From contig LWDM01000059.1 in NCBI GenBank assembly GCA_002083525.1, positions 1 through 30,185 on the forward strand: a stretch of 30,185 nucleotides of DNA, written 5' to 3'. The position numbers and the translations under genes are program-made. The notes beneath the pieces were generated by a model, which was given only the letters and a program-made list of their open reading frames with translations, was not told the origin of the DNA and made no database searches. The stretch comes from Proteobacteria bacterium SG_bin9. Lineage in GTDB: Bacteria > Pseudomonadota > Alphaproteobacteria > Rhizobiales > Xanthobacteraceae. Below, in pieces: positions 23,627 to 30,151 of this stretch (position 1 is its first letter; the number at the start of each line of letters is the position of its first letter).

Positions 23627-24619
23627 TCAACCGAATCGCTTGCGGCGCCACTCGATCAGCTTGGCGCTGACCTCCTCCGGCTTCTCCTGCTGCGTCCAAT
23701 GGCCCGAGCCGCGCACCAGATACTTTTCGAGATCGGGCACGATCTTCTCCATGCCATCGGCGGCCGACGGCGGCAGCACCGCATCGTTCTCCGCCATGAT
23801 CATCAGCGACGGCACACGCACGGTGTGATCGAGATCGGCCGCACGCCTCCAGTTGCCCGACATGTTGCGGTACCAGTTGATGCCGCCGGTGAACCCGCTC
23901 TTGCGGAAGGTATCGACGAAAACCGCTTGCTCTTCGTCCGAGAGAATTTTCTCGCGCGGATCGAACTTGGCGTCGTAGGCCTGGACCATCTGCGGAAACG
24001 CGAGGTTGGTCTTGGACGATGCGCCGACACCAGCGACCGGCGCCTCCGCCGCAGCGGGCTTCATCGGAATGGGCTTGCGCATGAACGCATCGAACAGCTG
24101 CTGGGTGCGCTCAGCAAAGATGCGATCCGGTTCGCGCTTGGGGTCCTGGAACTGGACGATGTACATGCTGTCGCCGAAGCGCTTCTTGAACAGCTCGATC
24201 GGATCGATCGGCGCGCGGTCGGAGTGCGGCGTGTTGATGCCGACCACGCCGGCCGTCCGCGCTTTGTGCCGCAACGGCATCTGCCAGACGATGAACCCGC
24301 CCCAGTCGTGACCGACGAAGATCGCCTTGTCGATCTTGAGATGATCGAGCAGCGCGACGAGATCGCCGGTCAGATGCTCGATGTCATAGTCCTCGACCTT
24401 CTCGGGCCGGTCGGTCGAGCCGTAGCCGCGCTGATCCGGTGCGATGACGCGGATGCCCGCTTCGCTGAGCGCCTTGATCTGATGCCGCCACGAAAATGCG
24501 ATCTCCGGCCAGCCGTGGCACAGCACCATCGGCACCGGATCGTCTTTCGGCCCCGCCTCATAGAATCCCATCCGGATTCCATTGACCTCGGCGTACTGAA
24601 GCGGGGGCATTTCCAACAT
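23627..24619 (-). CDS. Epoxide hydrolase, alpha/beta fold
   Basis: This 330-residue soluble epoxide hydrolase-type protein opens epoxides to vicinal diols. The HGxP oxyanion motif is HGWPE (35-39), the nucleophile is aspartate rather than serine in VGHDWGG (Asp105), and the later acid and histidine lie in AENDAVLPP and GSGHWTQQEKPEE. A lid-domain tyrosine is likely in GGINWYRN. The Asp nucleophile separates it from the ester hydrolases nearby; haloalkane dehalogenase is less likely because HGWP fits epoxide hydrolases. The start MLEMPPLQ at 24619 is 40 bp after the wax synthase stop. Next to an epoxidation-capable P450 and a wax synthase, a lipid epoxide is a reasonable substrate, though this is inference. 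Confidence 0.88.
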   Translation of the reverse strand: MLEMPPLQYAEVNGIRMGFYEAGPKDDPVPMVLCHGWPEIAFSWRHQIKALSEAGIRVIAPDQRGYGSTDRPEKVEDYDIEHLTGDLVALLDHLKIDKAIFVGHDWGGFIVWQMPLRHKARTAGVVGINTPHSDRAPIDPIELFKKRFGDSMYIVQFQDPKREPDRIFAERTQQLFDAFMRKPIPMKPAAAEAPVAGVGASSKTNLAFPQMVQAYDAKFDPREKILSDEEQAVFVDTFRKSGFTGGINWYRNMSGNWRRAADLDHTVRVPSLMIMAENDAVLPPSAADGMEKIVPDLEKYLVRGSGHWTQQEKPEEVSAKLIEWRRKRFG

Positions 24620-24659
24620 CGGCGGCGTTTCTTTCTCTTGATTTACGGCAGGAGTGACC

Positions 24660-26201
24660 TCACTCCGCCGCGCTCTGCGTTGTTTTCGGCGGCAGGTAGG
24701 CGGCCGCCAGCGTTTCCATTTCGCCCGGCAGCATCTCGGCGAGCACCTCCACATGCGGAAGGATGTTGGCGCCGGCGATGAAGCCGAAGTCGAGCTGGTC
24801 GCGATAGCTCTGCACGGTGATATTCAGAGCAAGGCCATGCGCGGCAATCGAGACCGGGAAGATGTGCAGCAGCTCCGCGCCGACGGCGTAAAGCGTCTGC
24901 CGGGGTCCCGGCACGTTGGAGATGGTGACGTTCGCCGCAGCCGGCAAGACGTCGGAGAGGTTCGAGCGGCTGTAGAGCAGCGCCAGCACCTGCACGATGA
25001 TCGGCGCGCCGAGCATCGAGACGTTGGAGATTTGCGGCATCAGCGCACGCATCGGGTGCGCCATCTCCTTCGACTTGGTCGACTGCGCCGTGATCGCCTC
25101 TAACCGCGCCTTCGGGTCGTCGATATCGGTCGCGAGCGAACAGACCATGCCGAACACCTGGTTGTTGGCTTCGGTGTTGCCCTCCTCGCGCAGCGAGATC
25201 GGCACGCCGGCCGTCATCGACTTCGCCGGCAGCGCGCCACGTTCGCTGAGATAGCGGCGCAGGATGCCGCTGCACAGCGCCATCACCACGTCGTTGAGCT
25301 TGCCGCCCGAGGCTTTTGCGATCGCCTTGGCCTGCGACAGCGAGACCGAAACACCGGCGAAGCTGCGCTCGGACGAGATCGACTTGTTGAGCACGGTCGA
25401 CGGCGACGACAGCGCACTAAGGTCCTTGCGCGTGTTCGGGTCGGCGATCTTCGCCGCCATGTCCGATACGCTCTTCAGCATATCCGGCAGGCTGCCCGCG
25501 AACTTCACCGCATTCTCCATCTGGAACATGGCGTTGTCGAACAGAATCGAACCGATGTCGTTCTTGCCGGTGCGCGGCAACGAAATGCTGCGCGCGCCCG
25601 TCTCGCCCTGCTCCGGCGGCCGCCAGAGCTGCGTGTAGGAATCGATGAAGGCCGCGGTGATGTCGCGCGACGTGGTCTGCGACTTCATTTGCGGCGTCGG
25701 CGGCGGCACCTCGCGCGGCGTCTCGCTGATGTCGTAGACCATGCTGGTCAATGCGGCGCCCGCGCCGCCGTCGATGCAGGCGTGGTGGATCTTCGAGTAG
25801 AGACCGATCTCGTTGTTCTTCATGCCTTCGAAGACATAGAACTCCCACAGCGGACGCGCGCGGTTGAGCAGCTTCGCGTGCATCCAACCGACCGTCCGCT
25901 CGAGGATCATGCGATCCGACGGCGCCGGCAGCGCGGCACGGAAGATGTGGCGGTTGATGTCGAAGTCTTCGTCCTCGACCCAGCTCGGGTGATCGATGTC
26001 GAGCGGCGTCTTGGCAAGCTTGGACTTGAGGATCGGCGCGATGTGCAGCCGCGACTCGATCATCTTCTTGAAGTCTTCGAAGAAGTCGCCCTGGTACCCG
26101 TCCTTGAGGCGGAAGATCGCCATGCTTCCGACATGCATCGGCATCTCGGGCGTTTCGAGATACAGAAACGATGCGTCCACCGACGATAGTTTGCGGTTCA
26201 T
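24660..26201 (-). CDS. Wax ester synthase/diacylglycerol acyltransferase (WS/DGAT)
   Basis: This 513-residue bifunctional acyltransferase joins acyl-CoA to a fatty alcohol or diacylglycerol to make wax esters or triacylglycerol. The N-terminus (LSSVDASFLYLETPEMPMHV) is the family signature. The catalytic HHxxxDG motif is HHACIDG at 139-145, intact. Further conserved blocks are PLWEFYVFEG, GGKLNDVVMALCSG and NVTISNVPGPR. GGGAG lies 7 nt before the ATG at 26201. The gene is followed by the epoxide hydrolase after 40 bp and preceded by an alpha/beta hydrolase after 65 bp, all on one strand. Bacterial wax synthases make storage lipid inclusions in the cytoplasm, so this gene with the PHA genes gives the window two storage-lipid routes. 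Confidence 0.94.
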   Translation of the reverse strand: MNRKLSSVDASFLYLETPEMPMHVGSMAIFRLKDGYQGDFFEDFKKMIESRLHIAPILKSKLAKTPLDIDHPSWVEDEDFDINRHIFRAALPAPSDRMILERTVGWMHAKLLNRARPLWEFYVFEGMKNNEIGLYSKIHHACIDGGAGAALTSMVYDISETPREVPPPTPQMKSQTTSRDITAAFIDSYTQLWRPPEQGETGARSISLPRTGKNDIGSILFDNAMFQMENAVKFAGSLPDMLKSVSDMAAKIADPNTRKDLSALSSPSTVLNKSISSERSFAGVSVSLSQAKAIAKASGGKLNDVVMALCSGILRRYLSERGALPAKSMTAGVPISLREEGNTEANNQVFGMVCSLATDIDDPKARLEAITAQSTKSKEMAHPMRALMPQISNVSMLGAPIIVQVLALLYSRSNLSDVLPAAANVTISNVPGPRQTLYAVGAELLHIFPVSIAAHGLALNITVQSYRDQLDFGFIAGANILPHVEVLAEMLPGEMETLAAAYLPPKTTQSAAE

Positions 26202-26266
26202 GGCGTCTCTCCCTGGATGACTTCGACCGGCGCCTTTGTTGGCGCTCTCGTTCGTCTTTGTTTGAA

Positions 26267-27076
26267 TTAACGCTCCGTTCGCCCGTAGGCCATCGCGAAC
26301 GGGCCTGATTTGGCGAACGGAACGAATTCTCCTTCCGGCTGCGCTAGACGATCGGCGATCGCCCACATCGCGGCCGCATTGACGCCGAGCCCGAGATGGC
26401 TCGCGAGCAGCACCTCGATGTTCTCGGCGCGCTCATTCGGCTGCAGCAGGCACGTGCGCCAGTTCACGACGCCGTCGCCGCGCGTGTAGATCGAGGTCGC
26501 CGGCACCGGCAGATCGCCCGCCAGCGCCTTCACATCGTCGGCATACTCGCCCGCGCCGACCGTCTCGCCCGAGAGCTGTTCATAAAGCCGCCGCGCATTG
26601 GTCGCGGTGATGTCGCCGGCGAACGGCGAGCCAAGTGTGATGACCGAGCGCACCATCTCCGGCGCATGCAGCGCCAGATCGCGCGCATAGATGCCACCCA
26701 GCGACCAGCCGACGAGGCTGACCTTGCGGCCCGAGGCCTGATGGATGTCAGTCAGAAGCTGCCGCAGCTTCGGCCGCATGCTGAACACGCCGCCGAGATT
26801 GCGGCCGAGCTTCCACGCATGCGTCTCGTAGCCGACATGGCGGATGAAGCGGCGCATCGGCGCGGTGGAAATATCGCTGGCGAGGAAGCCCGGCATCACC
26901 AGCACCGGATGGCCGTCGCCCTTCGGCGCCTGCATCAGCACCGGCGCGAGCATGGCGCTCGCGTTGAATTCGAGCACGCCCCTGACTTCAGCCAGAAGCA
27001 GACCGAGACTGGGCGGGCGAAGGCGGGTTGGGGCTTCACCCATTGAATTGGACGTGTGAGCGGACGCCATGACCAT
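26267..27076 (-). CDS. Alpha/beta hydrolase, lipase-like, upstream of wax synthase
   Basis: This 269-residue hydrolase has its nucleophile elbow in LVGWSLGG (Ser125). It is preceded by PKGDGHPVLVMPGFLASD and followed by YARDLALHAPEMVRSVITLG and SPFAG. It is a paralogue of the gene at 12153-12926, and the shared blocks cover the catalytic core. No signal peptide is seen. The first gene of the wax-synthase group after the DUF6489 terminator, it ends 65 bp before that gene. It could release fatty acids from stored esters, or act on diacylglycerol or wax. Starts at 27076 and 27070 are both possible (the frame begins MVMASAH), with no clear ribosome site. Confidence 0.82.
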   Translation of the reverse strand: MVMASAHTSNSMGEAPTRLRPPSLGLLLAEVRGVLEFNASAMLAPVLMQAPKGDGHPVLVMPGFLASDISTAPMRRFIRHVGYETHAWKLGRNLGGVFSMRPKLRQLLTDIHQASGRKVSLVGWSLGGIYARDLALHAPEMVRSVITLGSPFAGDITATNARRLYEQLSGETVGAGEYADDVKALAGDLPVPATSIYTRGDGVVNWRTCLLQPNERAENIEVLLASHLGLGVNAAAMWAIADRLAQPEGEFVPFAKSGPFAMAYGRTER

Positions 27077-27199
27077 CGGTGACCGTCATTACTCCTGTAC
27101 GCCCCCACTCACCGGACGCGAGACCCGAACGCCATCGTTCCGGCAGAGGTAATCCTGAAGCATCCGTTGGCGCTTGCCAACCGAACTTCCGTCCAAAAT

Positions 27200-27232
27200 C
27201 GGCTTGATGCTGCTTTGCACAACAGCAAGCCG
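27200..27232 (-). terminator. Likely intrinsic terminator of the DUF6489 gene
   Basis: On the minus strand, CGGCT-TGCTG pairs with CAGCA-AGCCG around a 10-nt loop, with a 3-nt bulge on one side. The stem is followed directly by ATTTTGG. It sits just past the DUF6489 stop. It separates that gene from the hydrolase-wax synthase group, so the latter probably has its own promoter in the 27077-27199 gap. Confidence 0.55.
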
Positions 27233-27238
27233 GCCGCG

Positions 27239-27490
27239 TTATTTCTTGCCGCCGCCGGTGGCGGCCAAGGTCTGGTTGATCATGTTCTGGAACATCTCCA
27301 TCACCTGCACGGAGACGTTCGGGTTGAACCAGCTCTGCATCAGCCCTTCCGGCGAGAAGGCGTTGATGCTCGACGCCATCTTGTCCTGAAGCTGATCCAT
27401 CATCGCCTTTTGCATCGGCTGCACGTCGGGCAAGCCCAGAAACGCGCGCGCCTCCGCCGGCGTGCAATCGACTTCGACATTGACCTTCAT
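27239..27490 (-). CDS. DUF6489-type small protein
   Basis: This 83-residue protein begins MKVNVEVDCTPAEARAFLGL and continues PDVQPMQ. That pattern fits the small DUF6489 family of alphaproteobacteria, whose function is unknown. It has a predicted helix-rich middle (MQKAMMDQLQDKMASSINAF), a possible amphipathic segment around QSWFNPNVSVQVMEMFQNM, and a Gly/Lys tail. The aromatic-helical pattern is reminiscent of granule-surface proteins, but that is only a suggestion. A strong AGGAG lies 6 nt before the ATG at 27490. The frame is open further upstream but reads as His/Arg/Pro-rich. It is divergent from the hydrolase-OsmC fusion, with a 208-bp shared control region in which I see no clear promoter. 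Confidence 0.78.
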   Translation of the reverse strand: MKVNVEVDCTPAEARAFLGLPDVQPMQKAMMDQLQDKMASSINAFSPEGLMQSWFNPNVSVQVMEMFQNMINQTLAATGGGKK

Positions 27491-27698
27491 GTGCCGCTCC
27501 TGACCTGCGCGCGGCGCCAAATCAGCGCGCGACGCGCCAGTATCGGCGGGAGTATGCCTGCGATGCAAGCGAGCGTGCTGGGTTAGGGTAAACGACCGGC
27601 GGCCCCGCCATCCGCATGTCTTGAACCGCCATCATAGAGCGACCGCATTGGAGCCACCCGCCAATCCGGCTTATCGTCGGGCCAAACGGAGACCCGCC

Positions 27699-28913
27699 AT
27701 GCCTTCCCAGAAATTCCAGTTTCCCGGCGCCGACGGCCAGCAGCTGGCCGCCGTGCTCGACATGCCGGCGCAAAAGCCGCTGGCGTTCGCGCTGTTCGCC
27801 CACTGCTTCACCTGCGGCAAGGACGTGCTGGCAGCCAAACGCGTGGCCGACGCGCTGACCATGCACGGTATCGCCGTGCTGCGCTTCGACTTCACCGGGC
27901 TGGGCGCCAGCGAAGGCGAGTTCGCCAACTCGCACTTTTCATCCAATGTCGCCGATCTGGTGAAGGCCGCCGATCACCTGCGCGAGACGCACGAGGCCCC
28001 GGCGCTGCTGATCGGCCACAGTCTCGGCGGCGCGGCGGTGCTGGCAGCGGCCGAAGCAGTCCCCGAGGCAAAGCTGGTGGCGACCATTGCCGCACCCTCC
28101 GACCCCGAACACGTCACCGGCATGTTCAAGGACCACATCGACACCATCCGCAAGCACGGCGAAGGCCAGGTGCAGCTCGCCGGCCGGCCGTTCAGGATCA
28201 AGCGCGAATTTCTCGACGACGTCGCCAACCAGCGCCTTGCCGAGCGCATCGGCAAGCTGCGCCGGGCGCTGCTCATCTTCCACTCGCCGACCGACAACAC
28301 CGTCGGCATCGACAATGCGAGCGAGATCTTTCTCGCCGCAAAACACCCGAAGAGTTTCATCGCACTTCCCGGCGCCGACCACCTGCTCTCGCAGAAAAAG
28401 GATTCCGCCTACGTCGCCGGCATGATCGCCACCTGGGCGATGCGCTACCTCGACGCACAGCCGCAAGAACAACCGGCCCCGACCGAACCGGGCTTCGTCA
28501 CCGTGCAGGAAACGCGCAACGGCAAGTTCCAGCAGCTCGTCTCGGTCGGTCCGCATCGCCTGATCGCCGATGAGCCCGTTGCCGTCGGCGGCAACGACAG
28601 CGGCCCCGGCCCTTACGACTACCTGCTGGCGGGACTGGGCGCTTGCACGTCGATGACCATGCGCATGTATGCGGAGCGCAAGGCGCTGCCGGTCGAGCGC
28701 ATCACGGTCACGCTCTCACACAAGAAGATTCACGCCGCCGACTGCGACGAGTGCGAAACCAAGGAGGGCAAGATCGACCGCATCGAACGCGTCATCGCGA
28801 TGGAGGGACAACTGGACGCGGAGCAGCGCGCCAAGCTGATGGAAATTGCCGACAAGTGCCCGGTGCACCGGACGCTGGAGTCGGAGATCAAGGTTGTGAC
28901 GAGGGCGAAGTAA
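27699..28913 (+). CDS. Bifunctional alpha/beta hydrolase-OsmC fusion protein
   Basis: This 404-residue two-domain protein combines two functions. Residues about 1-255 are an alpha/beta hydrolase with elbow GHSLGG (Ser108), an acid in HSPTDNTV and a histidine in PGADHLLS. Residues about 275-404 are an OsmC/Ohr-like peroxidase domain with Cys316 (GACTSMTMRMY) and Cys387 (KCPVHRTLES), the thiol pair expected to reduce organic hydroperoxides. The fusion is known in many proteobacteria, so the join is probably not artefactual. It could release and detoxify oxidised acyl groups, fitting the lipid context, but this is inference. The start at 27699 follows GGAG at 7 nt. It is divergent from DUF6489. 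Confidence 0.93.
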   Translation: MPSQKFQFPGADGQQLAAVLDMPAQKPLAFALFAHCFTCGKDVLAAKRVADALTMHGIAVLRFDFTGLGASEGEFANSHFSSNVADLVKAADHLRETHEAPALLIGHSLGGAAVLAAAEAVPEAKLVATIAAPSDPEHVTGMFKDHIDTIRKHGEGQVQLAGRPFRIKREFLDDVANQRLAERIGKLRRALLIFHSPTDNTVGIDNASEIFLAAKHPKSFIALPGADHLLSQKKDSAYVAGMIATWAMRYLDAQPQEQPAPTEPGFVTVQETRNGKFQQLVSVGPHRLIADEPVAVGGNDSGPGPYDYLLAGLGACTSMTMRMYAERKALPVERITVTLSHKKIHAADCDECETKEGKIDRIERVIAMEGQLDAEQRAKLMEIADKCPVHRTLESEIKVVTRAK

Positions 28914-28986
28914 ATTGGGCAACGTTGAAACCCGCAAGCGCTGTCCCTACATGATCAGCCGTCATGCGTAAGACGCGGAGTAACCC

Positions 28987-29226
28987 ATGTCTCTTATTGC
29001 CTACAAACGACTCGGCTCCGATGAAGTTCGGTTACTCTCGGCTCCTCATTTGGAAGTTTACCCGGTTGGTATAGCGCTCCTGGAACGAGGGGACGAGATC
29101 ATTAGCATCACGCCGAATCGCGATGAGCACCCGATTAATATTGAACAGGTGATATCTGCGAAGGCCAATCGCGATCAGCAGTTGGTTCAAGGCATACCGT
29201 GCGAAGCACTTCCCGTCCTACCATAA
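28987..29226 (+). CDS. Small hypothetical protein
   Basis: This 79-residue soluble protein begins MSLIAYKRLGSDEVRLLSAP. It has no recognised family and no signal or membrane segment. GGAG lies about 6 nt before the ATG, and the frame is well balanced in codon use, although the base composition here is visibly less GC-rich than the surrounding genes. The 3' end overlaps the tail of the convergent GIY-YIG gene by 9 bp. The segment may have arrived by horizontal transfer along with the GIY-YIG gene and palindromes. It is real enough to list, but its function cannot be inferred. Confidence 0.5.
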   Translation: MSLIAYKRLGSDEVRLLSAPHLEVYPVGIALLERGDEIISITPNRDEHPINIEQVISAKANRDQQLVQGIPCEALPVLP

Positions 29227-29460
29227 TCGCTTCTTTGCGAATGCATGGCCCGAACCTGATTTGAGGTAGCGCTCAAAACTTTCGGCATTAGCCCTTTCCG
29301 AGAAGGCAACGTATGTCACTAACCGCCAGGGTTTGAATTTAGCAGTGTGAGTCGATTTACCCGCGTTATGGTCATCGAACCGCTGCTTGAGATCGGTTGT
29401 GAAACCCACGTACCGCTGACCAGACGCAGACAAGCTTTCGAGCAAATAGACGTAGAACAT
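29218..29460 (-). CDS. GIY-YIG nuclease-domain protein
   Basis: This 80-residue single-domain GIY-YIG protein (UvrC N-terminal/COG2827 type) is a putative endonuclease. The two sheet motifs are FYVYLLES and QRYVGFTTD, followed by the helix arginine in LKQRF (Arg27), HNAG with His31, and a glutamate in ERYLKSGSG (Glu63). These are the usual catalytic positions, so it may be active. Its small size, with no other domain, is typical of stand-alone members. The composition is less GC-rich than that of the neighbours. The ATG is 5 bp from a series of palindromes leading into the tRNA-Gly gene, which looks like an association rather than chance. Confidence 0.85.
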   Translation of the reverse strand: MFYVYLLESLSASGQRYVGFTTDLKQRFDDHNAGKSTHTAKFKPWRLVTYVAFSERANAESFERYLKSGSGHAFAKKRLW

Positions 29461-29465
29461 TGTTC

Positions 29466-29554
29466 GCCCTTCTCCGCTAAAGCTTCGAAGGGCATCCTGC
29501 TTCGCGCTGTCGAAAAATCAAATCCTGCGAAGCGCGTCAGCGCGAAGCAGGATG
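29466..29554. repeat. Nested palindromes between GIY-YIG and tRNA-Gly
   Basis: Several inverted repeats are packed here. GCCCTTC (29466-29472) pairs with GAAGGGC (29487-29493). CATCCTGCTTCGCGCTG (29493-29509) is a perfect 17-bp inverse of CAGCGCGAAGCAGGATG (29538-29554). The right arm of the large pair also serves in the terminator hairpin of the tRNA and overlaps the last two bases of the tRNA gene. Palindromes next to stand-alone GIY-YIG genes are a pattern I associate with rhizobial genomes, from memory. Confidence 0.7.
29522..29553 (-). terminator. Intrinsic terminator of tRNA-Gly(UCC)
   Basis: Read on the minus strand, ATCCTGC (arm 1) and GCAGGAT (arm 2) form a 7-bp stem. A symmetric TTC/TTC internal loop, an inner GCGC/GCGC stem and a TGAC loop follow. 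The hairpin is followed directly by TTGATTTTT, a good U-tract. The stem begins at the last base of the encoded CCA, so the mature 3' end and the terminator are immediately joined. Confidence 0.7.
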
Positions 29555-29626
29555 GAGCGGGCGGAGGGAATCGAACCCTCGTATGCAGCTTGGAAAACTG
29601 CCGTTCTACCATTGAACTACGCCCGC
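29553..29626 (-). tRNA. tRNA-Gly (anticodon UCC)
   Basis: On the minus strand a 74-nt cloverleaf is complete. Acceptor GCGGGCG pairs with CGCCCGC, followed by U73 and an encoded CCA. The D arm GTTCAATGGTAGAAC is normal. The anticodon stem GCAGT/GCTGC (with one U-G pair) carries the loop TTTCCAA, giving anticodon UCC, which reads GGA and GGG. The T arm is GAGGG TTCGATT CCCTC. No intron is present. U73 suits a glycine tRNA. Confidence 0.95.
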
Positions 29627-29649
29627 GCGCCGTGCCGAACAGCGGCCAA

Positions 29650-30102
29650 TCAGCGATTCAGATCGTTCAACGTCATCGGCGGTCCCTGAATCGTCCGGAA
29701 CACTTTGCAGAACGCGGGGCCGTATGGCTCGGTCTTTGAGCCCAGCCATTGCTCGGTTCTGACGGCAGCGTAGGCGCTGAATCCGTACGACAGAAGACAG
29801 ACAAAAAGGAGGAAGATCATCGTCAGCCGGACACGTGGACGCGCATTCGGCATGAACGGCAGCACGAACTGGTCCAGGAACAGGAAGAATGCCGGCGCGG
29901 CGACGCACGCGCCCATGAAAACGGCGAAAGGCGTCCAGACGCGACGCGCCAGCCGGCAGTTATCGTCGATCACCGACAGCATCGCTGCACCGAAGAGCAT
30001 CGCCAAAGCGAAGAAGACGATGAACCCTGCCTTGACGTACCAGGGCATGCCGCCTTTCGCCGATTCAATCTCGCTGGGCGCTTCGGTTAAATGATCGGAC
30101 AT
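29650..30102 (-). CDS. Hypothetical membrane protein between two tRNA-Gly genes
   Basis: This 150-residue protein has three hydrophobic segments (about residues 22-44, 57-79 and 92-114) after a short polar N-terminus, with a hydrophilic C-terminal tail containing FCKVFRTIQGPP. It is an inner-membrane protein of unknown function and I recognise no family. No strong ribosome site is visible before the ATG at 30102. It is on the same strand as the two tRNA-Gly genes that flank it and could be read from the upstream tRNA promoter. The frame is long, with clear transmembrane periodicity, so it is probably real. Confidence 0.7.
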   Translation of the reverse strand: MSDHLTEAPSEIESAKGGMPWYVKAGFIVFFALAMLFGAAMLSVIDDNCRLARRVWTPFAVFMGACVAAPAFFLFLDQFVLPFMPNARPRVRLTMIFLLFVCLLSYGFSAYAAVRTEQWLGSKTEPYGPAFCKVFRTIQGPPMTLNDLNR

Positions 30103-30129
30103 CGCTCAAAACTCGTTCTGGAAAAGTCG

Positions 30130-30144
30130 TTCAAGAAACTTGAA
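30130..30144 (-). terminator. Weak terminator-like hairpin after the second tRNA-Gly
   Basis: TTCAAG (30130-30135) and CTTGAA (30139-30144) form a perfect 6-bp stem with a 3-nt loop, 7 bp past the 3' end of the truncated tRNA. On the minus strand it is followed by CGACTTTTCC. The stem is AT-rich, so termination may be partial and allow reading into the membrane protein gene. Confidence 0.4.
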
Positions 30145-30151
30145 AAACATC

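Noticed and set aside
26236..26251. GCGCC/GGCGC hairpin in the gap between the alpha/beta hydrolase and wax synthase genes
   Set aside because: Only 5 bp of stem and no U-tract on the minus strand; too weak to call a terminator.
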